The notes beneath the pieces are model-generated. The model worked only from the letters and a program-made list of their open reading frames with translations, had not been told where the DNA came from and did no database searches. A stretch of 45,532 nucleotides of DNA from positions 1-45,532 of the forward strand of contig WSZJ01000048.1 in the NCBI GenBank assembly GCA_009773755.1, in the 5' to 3' direction. Below, in pieces: positions 26,202 through 34,262 of the stretch. This stretch comes from Planctomycetota bacterium. GTDB taxonomy: Bacteria > Planctomycetota > MHYJ01 > WSZJ01. Made by a program: the position numbers and the translations under genes. The stretch's first letter is position 1. Each line of letters begins with the position of its first letter.

Positions 26202-27116
26202 CTAACCCCGTACCGCCCAGCGCATCCTCGCCGACCAGCTCCGCCGGTTCGTGGATTCCTCTTCTTCGGAAGGCCTCACCGGATCCGAAGAAATCTCAGA
26301 GTAAAGCCCGCGCGCATGCCCTTCCTTGAAACTCGTTTTCACGAGGCGGTCCTCGCCGCTGTGAAAACTGATGATCGCCGCACGTCCGCCGGGGCGGAGG
26401 CAGGAGGGGAGGAAGGCCAGAAGCGCCATCAGATTCTCCATCTCCCGGTTCACGAGCATCCGCACCGCCTGAAACGTCAGCGCCGCAGGATGAAGCCGGC
26501 CCCAGCCGCGCTTCGGCACCTCGATTCCCTTGGCCTGGCAGACGAGCGAGACGAGCCGCGAAGTCGTATCGACCGGGCGCTGCACCCGCGCAGTGGCGAC
26601 TGTCCTGGCGATCGCGTCGGCGTCCGGCTCGTCCCCGAGTTCGCGAAGGGCGGCCGCGAGCCGGGGCTCCGGAATCTCCGTCAGCAGATCGGCGGCCGTC
26701 TTACCGCGCGACGGGTCCATCCGCATGTCCAGCCTGGCCGGCCGCAGGAACGAAAACCCGCGTTTGGCCCGATCGATCTGGGTCGAGGAAACCCCCAGGT
26801 CCGCGACCAGCGCGTCGATGCCCGAAAGGCTCAGGGACGCGAGCGCGGTCGCAAGCCCGGCGAAATTCGCGTGCACGAGGTCGAAGCGCAACCCGGTTTT
26901 TGCGAGCTCGGACTGCGCCGCGACGAGATTCTCCGGGTCGAGATCGAGACCGACCAGCCTGCCCTTCTTTCCCGCGGTCTTGAGGAGCGGCACGGCGTGG
27001 CCCGCGATCCCCACGGTGACGTCCGCCACGATGTCGCCGCGCTTCACCTTCAGCGCGTCGCGCACCTCGTTGAGGAGGACGGGAACGTGGAGGGTCGCGG
27101 CCTTCACGGGCGGCAT
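26202..27116 (-). CDS. rsmH: 16S rRNA (cytosine1402-N4)-methyltransferase RsmH
   Basis: A 304-residue SAM-dependent methyltransferase. The N-terminus HVPVLLNEVRDAL and the SAM-site region ADVTVGIAGHAVPLL are typical of RsmH; the usual GGH is changed to AGH. Further family blocks are LVADLGVSSTQID, GFSFLRPARLDMRMD, RTFQ-like LTFQAVRMLVN, and IISFHSGEDRLVK. It modifies C1402 in the ribosomal P site. It normally lies in the division and cell-wall cluster after mraZ, but here it is the last gene behind two secreted toroid lipoproteins, and its start overlaps the previous gene by 13 nt. The ATG at 27114-27116 was chosen as the first one with family sequence. Confidence 0.93.
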   Translation of the reverse strand: MPPVKAATLHVPVLLNEVRDALKVKRGDIVADVTVGIAGHAVPLLKTAGKKGRLVGLDLDPENLVAAQSELAKTGLRFDLVHANFAGLATALASLSLSGIDALVADLGVSSTQIDRAKRGFSFLRPARLDMRMDPSRGKTAADLLTEIPEPRLAAALRELGDEPDADAIARTVATARVQRPVDTTSRLVSLVCQAKGIEVPKRGWGRLHPAALTFQAVRMLVNREMENLMALLAFLPSCLRPGGRAAIISFHSGEDRLVKTSFKEGHARGLYSEISSDPVRPSEEEESTNRRSWSARMRWAVRG

Positions 27117-28252
27117 CGAAGCAGCGTCATGAGGGCGAACGCGGTGCCGTAGGGCTTGTGAAAGTCCCAGATCGCGTTGTAATCCCACCAGCAGCCGTCC
27201 TCCTCCTGGTGCTTCCGGATAACGGCGCTGAGCTGCTCCGCGAACGTCGCCCGCTCGACCGCAGGGAGCCGCGCCAGAAGCCGGGCGGCATAGTAGTGGC
27301 CGTAGTAATAGAAATACCCGGAGACCGCGTAGTACGCCTCGTGCGGGACCGGGCGCTTGCGGCCGCACTCGAGGAATCCCTGAAGCTTGAACAGATCCTC
27401 GAGGCCGCGACGCGCGTCGTCGAGAGTGACCTTCCCTGAATTCCACGCCAGCAGCGCCTCGTTGCAGCACTGGGTGCGGCCCAGGCTGCCCTGCGGCCGG
27501 TTGACCGGATGAAGCGGCCTGTAGCGATGCCCCCACGCGTAGAGGTACGCATTGTTCCCGAGGCGGCACTTCTCCACGATGCGAAGGCAGGGCTTGAGAA
27601 GCGTGTCGGGGACTGCGATCCCGGAATCCACGGCTTCGCGGAAAGCGACGAGTCCCGACGCGGTCGTGAAACTTGTCGGCGGATACCCCGGAGTCTGCGA
27701 CCGCGTTGCGAAGTCGTAGTACATCCACCCGCCATACGCGCTCTGGTACCGCTTCAGCAGGTCGACGTGCTCCGCCGCGGCCTCACGCAATCTTGCGGCC
27801 CACGCCGGATCGCTTTCCTGTTTCGCGGCCAGCGCCATCGCCTGGACCGCGTACAGGTCGCCCCACACGTTGTAGATTTCGTCCTGGTCTCCGCGCCGCA
27901 GCTTCACCGATTCCTCGACGAGCCATCTCTCAGCCTTGCGCGCAGCGACGAGCGATGCGGGAGAGCCCTCTTCCCGGAGCGACAGCGCGCAAAGCGCGGT
28001 CGTTCCGACCTTGAACGCGAATTGCGCGCTCGGGATGCTGCCGTAGATGTCGTACCCCCAGGTCACGCACCCGGTTCCCCAGTAACCCGCCGGCTTCTGG
28101 TTTTCGATGAGCCAGCGCGCCCCGTCGGCGATAGCGGCGTCGAGCGGGCGGGAGCGCACCGGAAGTTCGCCGGTTGGAACGGGCGGCGGTGGCGGGGAAG
28201 AGGCGCATCCCGTGAAGCACGCGAGCAGAAGCGCTGTGGCGGCGCGCCTCAT
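27104..28252 (-). CDS. Alpha/alpha-toroid (prenyltransferase/squalene-cyclase-like) lipoprotein, copy 2
   Basis: A 382-residue lipoprotein with lipobox ending FTGC (Cys16). The mature part is a run of helix pairs in the terpene-cyclase/prenyltransferase toroid fold, with recurring segments such as NQKPAGYWGTG, GGWMYYDF and QEEDGCWWDYNAIWDFHKPYGTAFAL. A Tyr-rich block, EAYYAVSGYFYYYGHYYAA, is shared with its neighbour. Its start ATG overlaps the upstream stop (ATGA). The paralog at 28249-29436 is alike over the full length, so the pair arose by tandem duplication. No catalytic Asp motif of cyclases is seen, so an enzymatic role is not supported. Confidence 0.82.
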   Translation of the reverse strand: MRRAATALLLACFTGCASSPPPPPVPTGELPVRSRPLDAAIADGARWLIENQKPAGYWGTGCVTWGYDIYGSIPSAQFAFKVGTTALCALSLREEGSPASLVAARKAERWLVEESVKLRRGDQDEIYNVWGDLYAVQAMALAAKQESDPAWAARLREAAAEHVDLLKRYQSAYGGWMYYDFATRSQTPGYPPTSFTTASGLVAFREAVDSGIAVPDTLLKPCLRIVEKCRLGNNAYLYAWGHRYRPLHPVNRPQGSLGRTQCCNEALLAWNSGKVTLDDARRGLEDLFKLQGFLECGRKRPVPHEAYYAVSGYFYYYGHYYAARLLARLPAVERATFAEQLSAVIRKHQEEDGCWWDYNAIWDFHKPYGTAFALMTLLRCRP

Positions 28253-29436
28253 TCCGAGCCGGCGTCGCGGCACCGTTTCAGGATCAGCAGCGCGAAGGCG
28301 GTGCCGTAGGGCTTGTGGAAGTCCCACATGCCGAAGTCCCACCACGACCCGTCTTCTTCCTGGTGCGGCCGGATCGTGTCGGAGAGTTTCTTCGCGTAGA
28401 TCTTCGCGTCTTCAGCCGGGATGAGGGGCAGCAGCCGGGCCGCGTAGTAGTGCCCGAAATAGTAGAAGTACCCCGCCACGGCGTAGTACGCCTCGTGCGG
28501 GATCGGGCGCTTCCGGCCGCACTCGAGGTAGAGCTGTAATTTGAACAGCCGTTCAAGGCCCGCCGTCAGGTCCGCCGCGGGAACGGCTTTCGAACCCCAC
28601 TCGGTCAGCGCATCGTTCCCCGCCTGCGTGCGGCCGAGCGATCCGGCCGGGCGATTGATGATCCCCATCGGGTGATAGCGCCAGTCGTAGGAATAGAGGT
28701 AAGTGTTCTCCGGCGTCCGGCATTTCTCGAGCAGCCGGATCGCGCCCCTCACCAGCTTTTCGCTCACCGGCAGCCCGACCGCCCTGGCTTCCTTGAGGGC
28801 GATCAGTCCTGCGGAAGTGCCGAATGCCGTCGGTTCCAGCGAGGGATGCTGAGTGAGGTAGGCAAAGTCGTAATAGTTCCAGCCGCCGTACGTCGTGGAA
28901 TACCGGTCCAGAAGGTCGAGATGCTCCAGCGCGCCCTTCTTCAGCGACTCCAGCCGCGCCGGGTCCTGCTCGTCCCGGATCGCCGCCGCCAGCGCCTGCA
29001 GCCCGTACATGTGCCCCCAGACGTTGTAGATCTCGTCCTGCGAAGCGCGACGGACCTTGATGCCGGGCCCCACGAGCCAGTCTTCCGCGCGACGCCCTGC
29101 GGCGACCGCTTCGGACTTCATCGGATCGAGCAGAATTCCGGAAGCGGCGACTTCGCGAAGCGCCATGGCGCAGAGCGCGGTCGTCGCGACCTTGAACGCC
29201 ATGTGCGATCCGGGGGCGGATGCGTAGATGTCCCACCCCAGCGGCCGGCACCCCGTCCCCCAGTAGCCGCCCCTTTCCTGCGACTTCAGCAGGAACGTCA
29301 CGCCGTCGTGGACCGACTGGTCGAGCGCGCGGGTGCGTACCGGCTGCTGCTCGAGCGGGAGCGGCTTTGCGGGCTCGGGCTCCGTGGAGCAGCCCGCGAG
29401 CGCGGCGACGAGGAGGACCGAAGCGGCGATTTTCAT
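28249..29436 (-). CDS. Alpha/alpha-toroid (prenyltransferase/squalene-cyclase-like) lipoprotein, copy 1
   Basis: A 395-residue lipoprotein with lipobox ending ALAGC (Cys16). It is collinear with the next gene, sharing YWGTGC near residue 57, AFKVATTALCAMALRE, DEIYNVWGHMYG, SLGRTQAGNDAL, ECGRKRPIPHEAYY and QEEDGSWWDFGMWDFHKPYGT. The fold is an alpha/alpha toroid as in squalene-cyclase-like proteins. Its start lies 3 nt after the stop of the adaptor-protein gene, so the adaptor, both lipoproteins and rsmH form one transcription unit. Conserved Trp, Tyr and His residues may form a binding cavity. The function is unknown. Confidence 0.83.
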   Translation of the reverse strand: MKIAASVLLVAALAGCSTEPEPAKPLPLEQQPVRTRALDQSVHDGVTFLLKSQERGGYWGTGCRPLGWDIYASAPGSHMAFKVATTALCAMALREVAASGILLDPMKSEAVAAGRRAEDWLVGPGIKVRRASQDEIYNVWGHMYGLQALAAAIRDEQDPARLESLKKGALEHLDLLDRYSTTYGGWNYYDFAYLTQHPSLEPTAFGTSAGLIALKEARAVGLPVSEKLVRGAIRLLEKCRTPENTYLYSYDWRYHPMGIINRPAGSLGRTQAGNDALTEWGSKAVPAADLTAGLERLFKLQLYLECGRKRPIPHEAYYAVAGYFYYFGHYYAARLLPLIPAEDAKIYAKKLSDTIRPHQEEDGSWWDFGMWDFHKPYGTAFALLILKRCRDAGSE

Positions 29437-29439
29437 CGT

Positions 29440-30861
29440 CTACTTCTTCACCGCGTTCAGGAGGATCGTCTCGCCGCCCTTCAACCCCGCCTTGACCTCG
29501 TGCCACTGACCGTTGTTCATCCCGAGGGTGACTTCGACCGGCTTTTCCTTCCCGCCCTCCATCACCCAGACGGCCGGTTTCCCTCCATCCGCGCCGACCG
29601 AGCTCGCCGGCACGAGGAGGACGTCCTTGAGATCCGCGACCGCGATCGACACCTTGCACTTCATTCCGGGCACGACCGATTCCAGGGGCACGCTCAGTTT
29701 CAGCTTCGCCGCGATCATGCCGCCCGAAGGAACCGGCGAAATCTCGCTCAGAGTCGCTTCCACTTTCTTGTCCTGCGCGGACAGGGCCGCGACCGTCGCC
29801 TTCTGCCCTGCTTTCGCCTGCATCCCGCGGTCCTCCGGAATCGCCACGCGCGCCATCGAGGCGCCCGAAGGGATCACCGTGAGCACCACCTGGTTCGCGC
29901 CGACTTTTTCGCCCGGACGGTAGACCTTCAGCAGTTCGTCGTTTGTCGTCCAGTTGCCGCCGGCGAGCTGGCCGTAGACCGCCAATCCGTCGATCGCCGA
30001 GACAATCGTCAGCTTTTCGCCTTCGCGCTTCAGCTTCTCAATCGCTTCGCCCTGCGTATCCCTCGCGGCCTGCGCGCGCACCCTCTGCGCATCGCGCTGC
30101 ACTTTCCCGTTCGCGACGTTCGACTCCGTCTGCGCCAGACCGACCTTCGACTGTTCCACCGCGCGCTCCACATGGATTTTCCGGCGCGGATACTCCCAGT
30201 CCGGCGTCTTCTTCGACGAAGCCCGGCGCATCTCCAGGTAGATCTTCGAATTCTCCAGCGACCGCTTCGCCCGGTCCCGCACGATGTCCGCCGTGTCCGT
30301 CGTCAGCTCTTCGCTCTTGTACATCTTCTCCAGCTGGTCGAGCTCCTGGGCCTGGTCCTTTACGCTGTCCTCGTAGTTCTTCAGCCCCAGCTCGTTGTAT
30401 TTCAGCATCTGCGGACCGTCGATCGTGTTGAAGTACTCGAGCTCTTTCTGCGCATCCAGCACCGAATCTCTCGAGTTCGCCAGCGTCAGCGCGTCCTGCT
30501 TGTCTCCCCACGAGCACGAGTCGCTCGCCGCCTTCAGCCCCGCATCCGCCGCGCGCAGCTCGTTCTCCGCCGCCGCGACCGCTTTCTGCCAGGGAGCCGA
30601 GTCGAATTGCAGGAGGACGTCGCCTTTCTTCACCGAAGCGCCGTGGGAAACGATCTTCGAAATCGAAAGCTCCCCGCCGTAGCCGTCCGGCCGGAATTTC
30701 GCTTCGAACAGGTCCGGCGAATCGTACGACCCGTCCAGGTCGAGCGTCACCGCCAGCGGCCCGCGGGCGACCGTGTGCGTCGGGCGTGCGTCTTCAGAAG
30801 AGGCGGCAATCCAGGTCCCGAGGGCGAGGACCGGGGCGAGGGCGAAGGACAGGCGCTTCAT
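29440..30861 (-). CDS. HlyD/MacA-family periplasmic adaptor-like protein
   Basis: A 473-residue exported protein with a signal peptide (LSFALAPVLALGTWIAASS). It has a lipoyl-type half near ISKIVSHGASVKKGDVLLQFD, and a long helical hairpin (about 85-260) rich in Glu, Lys and Gln. The second lipoyl half and beta-barrel regions follow (VGANQVVLTVIPSG, VVPGMKCKVSIAVADLKDVLLVPASSV). The start ATG at 30859-30861 has GGGAG about 8 nt upstream; longer in-frame sequence upstream crosses non-coding repeats. No ATPase or permease is next to it. Instead it leads an operon of two toroid lipoproteins and rsmH, which is unusual for this family. Confidence 0.85.
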   Translation of the reverse strand: MKRLSFALAPVLALGTWIAASSEDARPTHTVARGPLAVTLDLDGSYDSPDLFEAKFRPDGYGGELSISKIVSHGASVKKGDVLLQFDSAPWQKAVAAAENELRAADAGLKAASDSCSWGDKQDALTLANSRDSVLDAQKELEYFNTIDGPQMLKYNELGLKNYEDSVKDQAQELDQLEKMYKSEELTTDTADIVRDRAKRSLENSKIYLEMRRASSKKTPDWEYPRRKIHVERAVEQSKVGLAQTESNVANGKVQRDAQRVRAQAARDTQGEAIEKLKREGEKLTIVSAIDGLAVYGQLAGGNWTTNDELLKVYRPGEKVGANQVVLTVIPSGASMARVAIPEDRGMQAKAGQKATVAALSAQDKKVEATLSEISPVPSGGMIAAKLKLSVPLESVVPGMKCKVSIAVADLKDVLLVPASSVGADGGKPAVWVMEGGKEKPVEVTLGMNNGQWHEVKAGLKGGETILLNAVKK

Positions 30862-31162
30862 CGTGGATTCTCCCGAGAATGTTGGGGTTGCAGCACTTTT
30901 TGCGGAAGCAGGCCCGCGGCACGCCGCGGGCCCCGACATCGAGCGGAGGAGGCTACCAAGAGGAAGAGCGGCGGGAGAAGCAGATATTCGCGGAGCGCGA
31001 CGAGACCTCGGCGTGTCAGGCGGCGTCGGCCCGGCGATCCTAGTTTGAGGAGACCGTCCTCTTCGGGCCGACTCCGCCCGACCCGCCGAGATCTCGTCGC
31101 GCTCCGCGAATGAAAGTCCATCGCTCCGCGGTTGGACAGAGGGTCTACTCCGGTTCCTTCAC
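30862..31162. other. 301-bp intergenic stretch with two inverted repeats
   Basis: No gene is seen. It holds a 10-bp perfect inverted repeat, GGCCCGCGGC (30911-30920) and GCCGCGGGCC (30923-30932) with a 2-nt centre, and the long element at 30986-31111. It separates clpS, whose 3' end is on the right, from the adaptor gene, whose start is on the left; both are on the minus strand. The palindromes may end the clpS transcript. Confidence 0.6.
30986..31111. repeat. Long inverted repeat, GCGGAGCG family, copy 2
   Basis: Arms 30986-31033 and 31064-31111 (48 nt each) are complementary with a few mismatches around a 30-nt centre. Each arm begins ATTCGCGGAGCGCGACGAGA and ends GTCGGCCCG at the inner side. 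It resembles the element at 26048-26170 in the start, the inner GAGTCGGCCC, the arm length and the size, and it also lies between minus-strand genes. Confidence 0.8.
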
Positions 31163-31477
31163 TCAGTTTTCGGGCTCCATGGAAAACGTCAACGGCCAGC
31201 CCGCGCCACGCGCCATCGAATGTGCCTGCTCGATGTGGAATTCCGCCTGTTCGCGCGACTCCACCTTGACGAGGGCGACTCCCTTGAAGTGGGCCTCCCG
31301 CATGATTCTGGAGGAGGACTCAAACCCGAGCTTCCAGACTTCCTGCAGCACCTTGATGACGTACTCCATCGGCGTGGTGTCGTCGTTGTGAATCAAAACC
31401 CTCCACCGCGGCGCGAGCCGGGTCTCGACGTCCTCCTTCGGGACGGCGCGGACGGCGGGCGCGGCGGTCGGCGGCAT
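31163..31477 (-). CDS. clpS: ATP-dependent Clp protease adaptor ClpS
   Basis: A 104-residue ClpS. It has a flexible N-terminal part, then the core WRVLIHNDDTTPMEYVIKVL with the N-end-rule pocket residues (NDD and following Met). A FEGSSRIM-type helix follows (here FESSSRIMREAHFKG), then ALVKVESREQAEFHIEQAH. ClpS hands N-degron substrates to ClpAP. The first ATG is at 31475-31477; a TTG at 31513 would add 12 non-conserved residues. clpA is not in the window. It lies 53 nt downstream of the thioredoxin/PDZ selenoprotein gene in the same direction. Confidence 0.93.
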   Translation of the reverse strand: MPPTAAPAVRAVPKEDVETRLAPRWRVLIHNDDTTPMEYVIKVLQEVWKLGFESSSRIMREAHFKGVALVKVESREQAEFHIEQAHSMARGAGWPLTFSMEPEN

Positions 31478-31530
31478 GGGGACATTGTCCGGGCCAAACG
31501 CCGGTCGCGGCAACCGTCTTCAGTCGCGAG

Positions 31531-32793
31531 CTACTTCAGGATGGGCAGGGAAACGGATACGGGCTTGCCGTCGCGAAGGAGCTTCAACTCCGCGATCTTG
31601 CCCGCTTCGCGCGTGAAGCGGAACCAGGTCTGGAAGTGCTGGCCCGACCTGAAGTCCGAGACGCCGTCGACGGAGAGAAGGACGTCCCCCTTCTGCACTC
31701 CCGCCTTCCGTGCGCTGCGGCCGGTCTCGGCGCGCTCGCCCCAGTCGATCAGGTAGCCGATCCGGATCGCGAATGCCCCGGGGTCGAGGCCGAGTTTTTT
31801 CTTTTCGTCCGCGTCGAGATCCGGGCCGCCGAATCCGGGATCCGGCCGGAGCATCCACATGGCCGGGCGCCACGAATACTCCAGCGGCGTCGCGGACTTC
31901 CATCCCGCGGCCAGTTCGATCTTCGCCGCGCGCTGTTCTCCGCCGCGCTCGAACGCGATCGCAATCGTTCCCCCGGCCGGCGGCGTATGGTGAAGCACCC
32001 ACTGCACGTCCGGCTCGGCGCGCACGCGGGCGCCATTCACCGTCACCAGCCGGTCGCCGGCAGCCAGGCCGGCCTTCGCCGCCGGCGAATCTTCCGAAAT
32101 CTCGAGGACTTTTGAAGGATCCGCCGGGTCCAGCTTCAGTCCGAGCTTGTCGGGAAGCGGCCAGAGCCACCGGTCGTCCGGCGACCAGGTCTTGTCCTTC
32201 TGCGCCTGTTCGCGCATCGCCTCCGTCGCCATGTGGCAGTGGAAGCAGGACAATTCCTTGTTGTTCCGAATCCGCTCTGCAAAAACCGGAATTTCCTCGA
32301 TCGAAAGCGGCTTCACCGCTTCGCGCTCTATCCCGGAGGCGCGGTAGGCCTTGTCCTCCGCCAGCCCGTCGACCAGCAGTCGCGTCAGCGCGTCCATCGA
32401 CAGCCGCGCATCCGCCGACTCCCAGCTCCTGCCGCCATAGCGGTGGTAAACCGTCCCGTCCGCGTTCATGAGCAGCGCGGCGAACGTGAGGTCCCAGTCG
32501 AACGCGTACGTGTTGAGGTCCACGCCCTTCATGTTCGTCACGCGCACGCAGATCCACTTCTTCGCCGCGTCCCTGAAAGCCTGCGGAGGACGGACAACCT
32601 GTCCGTCGAACTTCGAGCAGTCTTTTCAGGTTTCGCAGCGGAAGACGACCAGCATCGGCCGCCCGGATTTCCGGGCTTCGGCGCGCGCCGCGGCGAGATC
32701 GGTCAGCCATGGAAAATCTTCTCCGTCGCCGGAAACCGGGCGCACGAAGGCGAGCGCGAGCAGGGAAGCGGCGAGAGCGAGGCGGCAGCGCAT
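31531..32793 (-). CDS. Secreted thioredoxin/PDZ protein with in-frame UGA (probable selenoprotein, CETU motif)
   Basis: From the ATG at 32791-32793 to the stop at 31531 the frame is 420 codons with a single internal TGA at codon 56 (32626-32628). In order it contains a signal peptide (1-22) and a thioredoxin-like domain (about 25-130). The active-site region reads GRPMLVVFRCETU-KDCSKFDGQV, giving Cys53-x-x-Sec56 with Cys59 behind it. Next come a CxxCH heme-type motif (CFHCH), a PDZ domain (EISEDSPAAKAGLAAGDRLV), and a second PDZ-like domain at the end (AGVQKGDVLLSVDG). UGA replaces the second Cys of a CxxC motif, as expected for a selenoprotein. It starts 4 nt after the flavin monooxygenase stop. 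Without readthrough only a 55-residue peptide would be made. Confidence 0.82.
32589..32607 (-). promoter_or_regulatory. Candidate bacterial SECIS hairpin after the UGA at 32626-32628
   Basis: On the minus strand GACGGACA pairs perfectly with TGTCCGTC (8 bp) around the loop GGT. The loop begins with G and starts 26 nt after the UGA. Both features fit the bacterial SECIS description (G in the first two loop bases, 16-37 nt from UGA to loop). It lies inside the coding sequence just behind the Sec codon, as in E. coli fdhF. Confidence 0.7.
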
Positions 32794-32797
32794 GGCA

Positions 32798-33931
32798 CTA
32801 CTCCTTGTGTCGTTGCCAGTTCTCGAAGAGCGCGACGAATTCAGGGTCGCGCTTCCGCAGATTCTCGTGGTCGATCTTACCGCTCCGCGTCATCAGCACG
32901 TATGCCAGTTCCTCCGGCGCCAGGTGCATGTCCTTCTTCGCGGTTTCGAACCAGACCATGCTCTCCTGCGCCGCCGCCTGGAGGTCCTCGACCTTCGGCC
33001 GCCGGGCGCGCTCGAATTCGGCGAGCGCGGCGGGGACGTTGCCGGTCTGCTCGAGGGCCTCGAAGAGCGCGATCGAGTCCTCGAAGGCGAGGCGAGTGCC
33101 GGAGCCGATCGAGAAATGCGCCGTGTGGAGCGCGTCGCCGATGAGGACGGTGTTGCCGTGCACCCACCGCCGGTTTTTGACGACGCTGAAACTCAGCCAC
33201 GCCGACTTGTTCGACATCAGCGCCGCGCCCCTCAGGTCGTCCGCGAACACCGCCTGCAGGTACTTCCGGGTCTCCGCTTCGTCCCGCTTCTCCATCCCCG
33301 CCTTCTTCCAGGTCTCCGGATCGGTTTCGACGATGAAGGTGCTGGTCGCCGCGTCGAACTTGTACGCGTGGGCGATCCAGAGGCCGTCCTCGTTCTCGCG
33401 GAAGATGAGCGTGAGGCCGTGGAAGAGCGTGTTGGCGCCGTACCAGACGTACTTGTTGGGGCGGACGTCGATGGTCGGGCCGAATTCGGAAGCGTAGGTG
33501 CGGCGTACGGTCGAGTTCACGCCGTCGGCCGCGACGACGAGATCGAATCCGGCCCACTGCGCGGGCTGGGAGAGTTCGGTCTGGAAGCGGACGTCGACGC
33601 CGGCGTCGAGGCAGTGCTTCTGGAGGATCTGGAGAATGGCGAGGCGCCGGATGCCCGCGAAACGGTTGCCGCGGATCGAGATCTTGCGGCCCTTGTGGAT
33701 GACGTCGACGTTGTCCCACATCTGGAAGGTAGCGGTGATGTCGCGCCACGACGGCTCGTCGTTGTCCTTCAGGTAGTTCTGGGTCTTGTCGTTGAAGACG
33801 ACTCCCCAGCCGAACGTTGCGTCGGGGGCGTTGCGCTCGACGACGCGGATATCCCAGTCCTTATGCTTTTTTTTCGCGAGCAGCGAGAAGTAAAGGCCGG
33901 CGGGACCGCCGCCGAGGACGAGGATGCGCAT
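32798..33931 (-). CDS. FAD-dependent aromatic monooxygenase (salicylyl-CoA 5-hydroxylase-like)
   Basis: A 377-residue flavoprotein monooxygenase. The FAD motif GGGPAGLYFSLLAKK is at 8-22, then comes VVERNAPDATFGWGVVF, the DG-type motif VVAADGVNSTVR, and the second FAD motif VLIGDALHTAHFSIGSGTRLAFEDSIAL. This late HFSIGSGT pattern is typical of monooxygenases acting on aryl-CoA, such as salicylyl-CoA 5-hydroxylase or anthraniloyl-CoA enzymes. The exact substrate is an inference. The ATG at 33929-33931 begins the Rossmann fold. It is followed 4 nt later by the UGA-containing thioredoxin/PDZ gene. Confidence 0.87.
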   Translation of the reverse strand: MRILVLGGGPAGLYFSLLAKKKHKDWDIRVVERNAPDATFGWGVVFNDKTQNYLKDNDEPSWRDITATFQMWDNVDVIHKGRKISIRGNRFAGIRRLAILQILQKHCLDAGVDVRFQTELSQPAQWAGFDLVVAADGVNSTVRRTYASEFGPTIDVRPNKYVWYGANTLFHGLTLIFRENEDGLWIAHAYKFDAATSTFIVETDPETWKKAGMEKRDEAETRKYLQAVFADDLRGAALMSNKSAWLSFSVVKNRRWVHGNTVLIGDALHTAHFSIGSGTRLAFEDSIALFEALEQTGNVPAALAEFERARRPKVEDLQAAAQESMVWFETAKKDMHLAPEELAYVLMTRSGKIDHENLRKRDPEFVALFENWQRHKE

Positions 33932-34262
33932 GTGAAGAGAGTAGCGGTGGTCGAGCGTGCGGCAAAGGATTGCGAGAACCACGGGCTGGCGGAGGCTGCG
34001 GAGGCTGCGGAGGCTGGCGGAGGCTGCGGAGGCTGGCGGAGGCTGGCGGAGGCTGCGGAGGCTGGCGGAGGCTGCGAAGGCTGCGAAGGCTGGCGAAGGC
34101 TGGCGAAGGCTGCTGAGGCTGGCGAAGGCTGGCGAAGGCTGCGGAGGCTGCAGGGGCTGTACTTACTGGTGCTACCATTCCGCGCGGTTGTCGCCGCGCT
34201 TCTCGGTGAGGTCGTCAGCTTCCGCTCGCCTCCGCCCGCTTCCGCAGCTTCCGCCAGCTTCC
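33932..34262. other. 331-bp intergenic stretch with a tandem array
   Basis: No gene is seen. The stretch holds the GGCTG(G)CGGA tandem array at 33984-34145. Towards the aquaporin gene, at about 34212-34260, it holds a short stretch of the complementary type (CTTCCGC, CCTCCGC, CTTCCGCAG, CTTCCGCCAG). The two could pair imperfectly in RNA. No promoter for the monooxygenase operon could be identified between the array and 33931. Confidence 0.6.
33984..34145. repeat. Tandem array of 9/10-bp units GGCTGCGGA / GGCTGGCGGA
   Basis: Seventeen head-to-tail units, nine of 10 bp and eight of 9 bp, run without a break, followed by a partial unit. Units drift from GGCTG(G)CGGA in the left half to GGCTG(G)CGAA in the right half. 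The mixed 9/10 period keeps no reading frame, so it is not coding. It lies upstream of the monooxygenase-selenoprotein operon. The same units reappear as a hairpin at 36183-36275. Confidence 0.9.

Noticed and set aside
27104-29436. Squalene cyclase or protein prenyltransferase function for the toroid lipoproteins.
   Set aside because: The fold pattern fits, but the DxDD motif of cyclases and the zinc ligands of prenyltransferases are not seen, and both proteins are exported.
33984-34145. A CRISPR-like repeat array.
   Set aside because: Units are 9/10 bp, contiguous and without spacers, and there are no cas genes in the window.
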